Shown here one piece after another: positions 62,005-64,000 of a DNA stretch of 64,000 bases (the stretch's first letter is position 1; every line of letters starts with the position of its first letter). Source of the DNA: Curtobacterium sp. MCLR17_007 (GTDB lineage Bacteria; Actinomycetota; Actinomycetes; Actinomycetales; Microbacteriaceae); NCBI RefSeq assembly GCF_003234655.2, contig NZ_CP126271.1, positions 1,922,001 to 1,986,000 on the forward strand, written 5' to 3'. Both the position numbers and the translations under genes were made by a program. Below the pieces are notes generated by a model, which worked only from the letters and a program-made list of their open reading frames with translations, searched no databases and had not been told where the DNA came from.

Positions 62005-62969
62005 CCGAGTTCGACCCCCGCAGCCGGTACGGGCGACGCCACGCCGAGCGCATCGAGCGGGCCGCCCAGCAGGACCGTCCGTCCGCGGGCGAAGCACCTC
62101 GTGGCACCGATGAGCCGTTCGTCGGCTGGGGGTTCGTCCGCAGCCGACGATGGCTGGGGTACCTCGCCATCGCGGTTGGCTTCGCGATCCTCTGCACCCT
62201 GTTCGGCATGTGGCAGTGGGACCGCCGCAACGAAGCCGTGCGTGAGAACCAGCAGATCGCCGCCAACTACGACCACACCCCGGTCCCGGTCCAGGACGCC
62301 CTGCCGCGCGCGGGCAGCTGGGACGACGACCAAACCTGGTTGCGCGTCGAGGTCACCGGCCGCTACGACACCGACGACCAGCTCCTCGTCCGCAACCGCG
62401 TGCACAACGGCCAGCCCGGGTTCGAGGTCCTGACGCCGCTCGTCACAGCCGATGGCCGTGCGTTCGTCGTCGACCGCGGCTGGGTGCCGACCGGCAACCG
62501 CCAGGACGCGCCCGACAGCGTGCCGTCGCCCCCGTCCGGTCAGGTGACGGTCATCGCCCGGCTGCAGCAGAGCGAACCGCGCATCCCCGGACGCACCGAC
62601 CCGGCACACACCGACCAGGTGCAGTCCGTCACGCTCACCGACGTCGCGAAGAAGGTGGACGCCCCGATCTGGACCGGCGCCTACGGTCAGCTGGCGTCCG
62701 AGTCCCCTGCGCCGACCCAGGCCCGCCCGTTCGGATGGGACCGCCCGAGCGCCGACACCGGGTTGCACCTGAGCTACTTCATCCAGTGGTTCATGTTCGC
62801 GGCCGGGGGCTTCGGCTTCCTGGCGTACCTGATGGTCCAGGAGTACCGCAACCTGAACCAGGACGACCCCGAGGAGCGCGAGCGCGCCCTCGAACGACAG
62901 CGTCGCAAGGACGCCAAGCCGAAGACCGATGCGGACGTCGAGGACGAACTGCTCGAGTCGCGCTCCTGA
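62001..62969 (+). CDS. SURF1-family cytochrome oxidase assembly protein
   Basis: This 322-aa protein helps insert haem a in cytochrome c oxidase. It has two helices, at about residues 52-73 (YLAIAVGFAILCTLFGMWQW) and about 256-280 (IQWFMFAAGGFGFLAYLMV), flanking an outer domain with VEVTGRYDTDDQLLVRNRV and AFVVDRGWVP, both SURF1-typical. A charged tail ends it. The ATG overlaps the previous stop. The end of the gene is duplicated in tandem over 22 bp. Its client, the aa3 oxidase, is encoded at the window start. Confidence 0.93.
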   Translation: MTEFDPRSRYGRRHAERIERAAQQDRPSAGEAPRGTDEPFVGWGFVRSRRWLGYLAIAVGFAILCTLFGMWQWDRRNEAVRENQQIAANYDHTPVPVQDALPRAGSWDDDQTWLRVEVTGRYDTDDQLLVRNRVHNGQPGFEVLTPLVTADGRAFVVDRGWVPTGNRQDAPDSVPSPPSGQVTVIARLQQSEPRIPGRTDPAHTDQVQSVTLTDVAKKVDAPIWTGAYGQLASESPAPTQARPFGWDRPSADTGLHLSYFIQWFMFAAGGFGFLAYLMVQEYRNLNQDDPEERERALERQRRKDAKPKTDADVEDELLESRS

Positions 62970-62998
62970 CCGGACAGAGTCGCGCTCCTGACCGGACA
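62955..62998. repeat. 22-bp perfect tandem duplication at the surf1 stop
   Basis: The unit begins GAGTCGCGCTCCTGACCG and contains the surf1 stop codon. It is repeated exactly once, so a second unused end of the gene lies behind the first. Confidence 0.95.
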
Positions 62999-63027
62999 CA
63001 CGACCCGTCCGGGCAGCGCGGTGGTCG

Positions 63028-64000
63028 CTACGCCAGCTCGATGAGCTCGGCGTAGTCCTTGTTCCAGTGGTCCTCGGTGCCGTCCGGCAGCAGCAGCACA
63101 CGCTCGGGGTTGAGCGCCTCGACGGCGCCGGTGTCGTGGGAGACGAGCACGACGGCCCCCTCGAACCCGGCCAGGGCGTTGAGGATCTCCTCGCGCGATG
63201 CCGGGTCGAGGTTGTTCGTGGGCTCGTCGAGCAGGAGCACGTTCGCGCCCGACACGACGATCATCGCGAGCGACAGCCGGGTCTTCTCGCCGCCGGAGAG
63301 CACGCCGGCCTTCTTGTAGCCGTCGTCGCCGGTGAACAGGAACGAACCCAGGACGCGGCGGGCCTCGGTCTCGTTGAGGTCAGTCGATGCCGAGACCATG
63401 TTCTCGATCACCGTGCGGTTGATGTCGATGTTCTCGTGTTCCTGGGCGTAGTACCCGATGCGCAGGCCGTGACCGGGCTGGATCTCCCCCGTGTCCGGAG
63501 CGTCCGCGCCGGCGAGGATCCGCAGCAGCGTGGTCTTGCCGGCACCGTTGAAGCCGAGGATGACCACGCGGGAACCGCGGTCGATCGCCAGGTCGACGCC
63601 CGCGAAGATCTCCAGCGACCCGTAGGACTTCGACAGTCCCTCGGCCATCAGCGGCGTACGACCACACGGGGCCGGCGTGGGGAAACGGATCTTCGCGACC
63701 CGGTCGGCGACGCGCTCGTCCTCGAGGCCTGCGAGCAGCTTGTCGGCTCGCGCGACCATCTGGTGCGCCGCGGCGGCCTTCGACGCCTTCGCGCCGAACC
63801 GGGCGGCCTGGTCCTTCAGCGTGGCGGCCTTCTTCTCGGCGCCGGCACGCTCCTTGCGGCGGCGCTCCTCGTCGGCGACGCGCTGCCGCTGGTACAGCTT
63901 CCAGCCCATGTTGTAGATGTCGATGGTCTGGCGGTTGGCGTCGAGGTAGAACACCCGGTTGACGACCTCGTCGACCAGCTCGACGTCGTGGGAGATCACG
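63028..64000 (-). CDS. ABC-F family ATPase (C-terminal part)
   Basis: The start lies beyond the window. The visible 323 codons hold the end of the first ABC (SHDVELVDEVVNRVFYLD), the P-site interaction linker rich in Lys/Arg/Ala, then the second ABC: Walker A GFNGAGKTTLLRILAG, signature LSGGEKTRLSL, Walker B VLLLDEPTNNLDP and switch VLVSHD. Such proteins act on the ribosome, some as antibiotic protection factors. It converges with surf1. Which subfamily it belongs to cannot be told by eye. Confidence 0.93.
   Translation of the reverse strand, partial: VISHDVELVDEVVNRVFYLDANRQTIDIYNMGWKLYQRQRVADEERRRKERAGAEKKAATLKDQAARFGAKASKAAAAHQMVARADKLLAGLEDERVADRVAKIRFPTPAPCGRTPLMAEGLSKSYGSLEIFAGVDLAIDRGSRVVILGFNGAGKTTLLRILAGADAPDTGEIQPGHGLRIGYYAQEHENIDINRTVIENMVSASTDLNETEARRVLGSFLFTGDDGYKKAGVLSGGEKTRLSLAMIVVSGANVLLLDEPTNNLDPASREEILNALAGFEGAVVLVSHDTGAVEALNPERVLLLPDGTEDHWNKDYAELIELA

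Overview
The window is very G+C-rich, densely coding DNA from an actinobacterium, most likely of the family Microbacteriaceae (a Curtobacterium-like genome fits best, but I infer this from gene content and order, not from a search). The supporting markers are the actinobacterial respiratory order ctaE-qcrC-qcrA-qcrB, the pafB-pafC-tatC-helY order, a mycothiol ligase (MshC), an RbpA-type RNA polymerase-binding protein, a divergent glgA/glgC pair, a DUF3099 gene next to SURF1, and pervasive TGATG, GTGA and ATGA stop/start overlaps. No prophage, IS element, rRNA operon or CRISPR array was seen. Apart from one tRNA the window is chromosomal housekeeping and accessory metabolism.

Layout. Positions 1-2848 hold a minus-strand respiratory block (ctaE, qcrC, qcrA, partial qcrB), divergent from trpD. 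Positions 4122-9104 hold glycerol/dihydroxyacetone metabolism: glpF-glpK on the minus strand and dhaK-dhaL-dhaM on the plus strand, separated by about 300 bp that carry two identical palindromic operators. Positions 9135-15278 are accessory: a TetR/ketoacyl synthase pair, a MmyB-type regulator/SDR pair, CopC, an alcohol dehydrogenase and a Cys-rich pentapeptide-repeat protein. Positions 15286-16932 have two small proteins and an AroE-family enzyme. A UvrA-like ABC ATPase, small metabolic genes and an NfeD/band-7 membrane pair follow (16985-22845). A minus-strand run from 33775 to 22937 carries a HAD phosphatase, TrmI, an FKBP lipoprotein, PafB, PafC, TatC, a HelY-type helicase, Lnt and RbpA. 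Then come PAC2, mshC, uppP, an M20 peptidase, tRNA-Leu(GAG) and NDH-2. The DNA damage-flavoured operon acyl-CoA dehydrogenase/dinB/SF2 helicase lies at 40720-45145. Cell-wall, sirtuin, phosphatase, glycosyltransferase and TreS genes follow, and glgA/glgC, serB, fabG, DUF3099-SURF1 and a truncated ABC-F gene close the window.

Regulation. More than twenty genes have a TANNNT -10 hexamer 6-8 nt before the start codon and no Shine-Dalgarno sequence, which is the signature of leaderless mRNAs. I used it to choose starts. In one divergent pair (43946-45963) the two -10 boxes overlap by two base pairs.

Most unusual structures: a dispersed family of long palindromes sharing the arm GGGAGGCCCGGTG (at least nine full, diverged or half copies, one perfect over 48 bp); a six-copy 31-bp tandem array lying where tatA would be expected; twin operators in the glp/dha region; and a TetR operator pair spaced exactly 21 bp that overlaps both divergent starts. 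No single obviously new defence or mobile system was found. The palindrome family is the best candidate for something undescribed.
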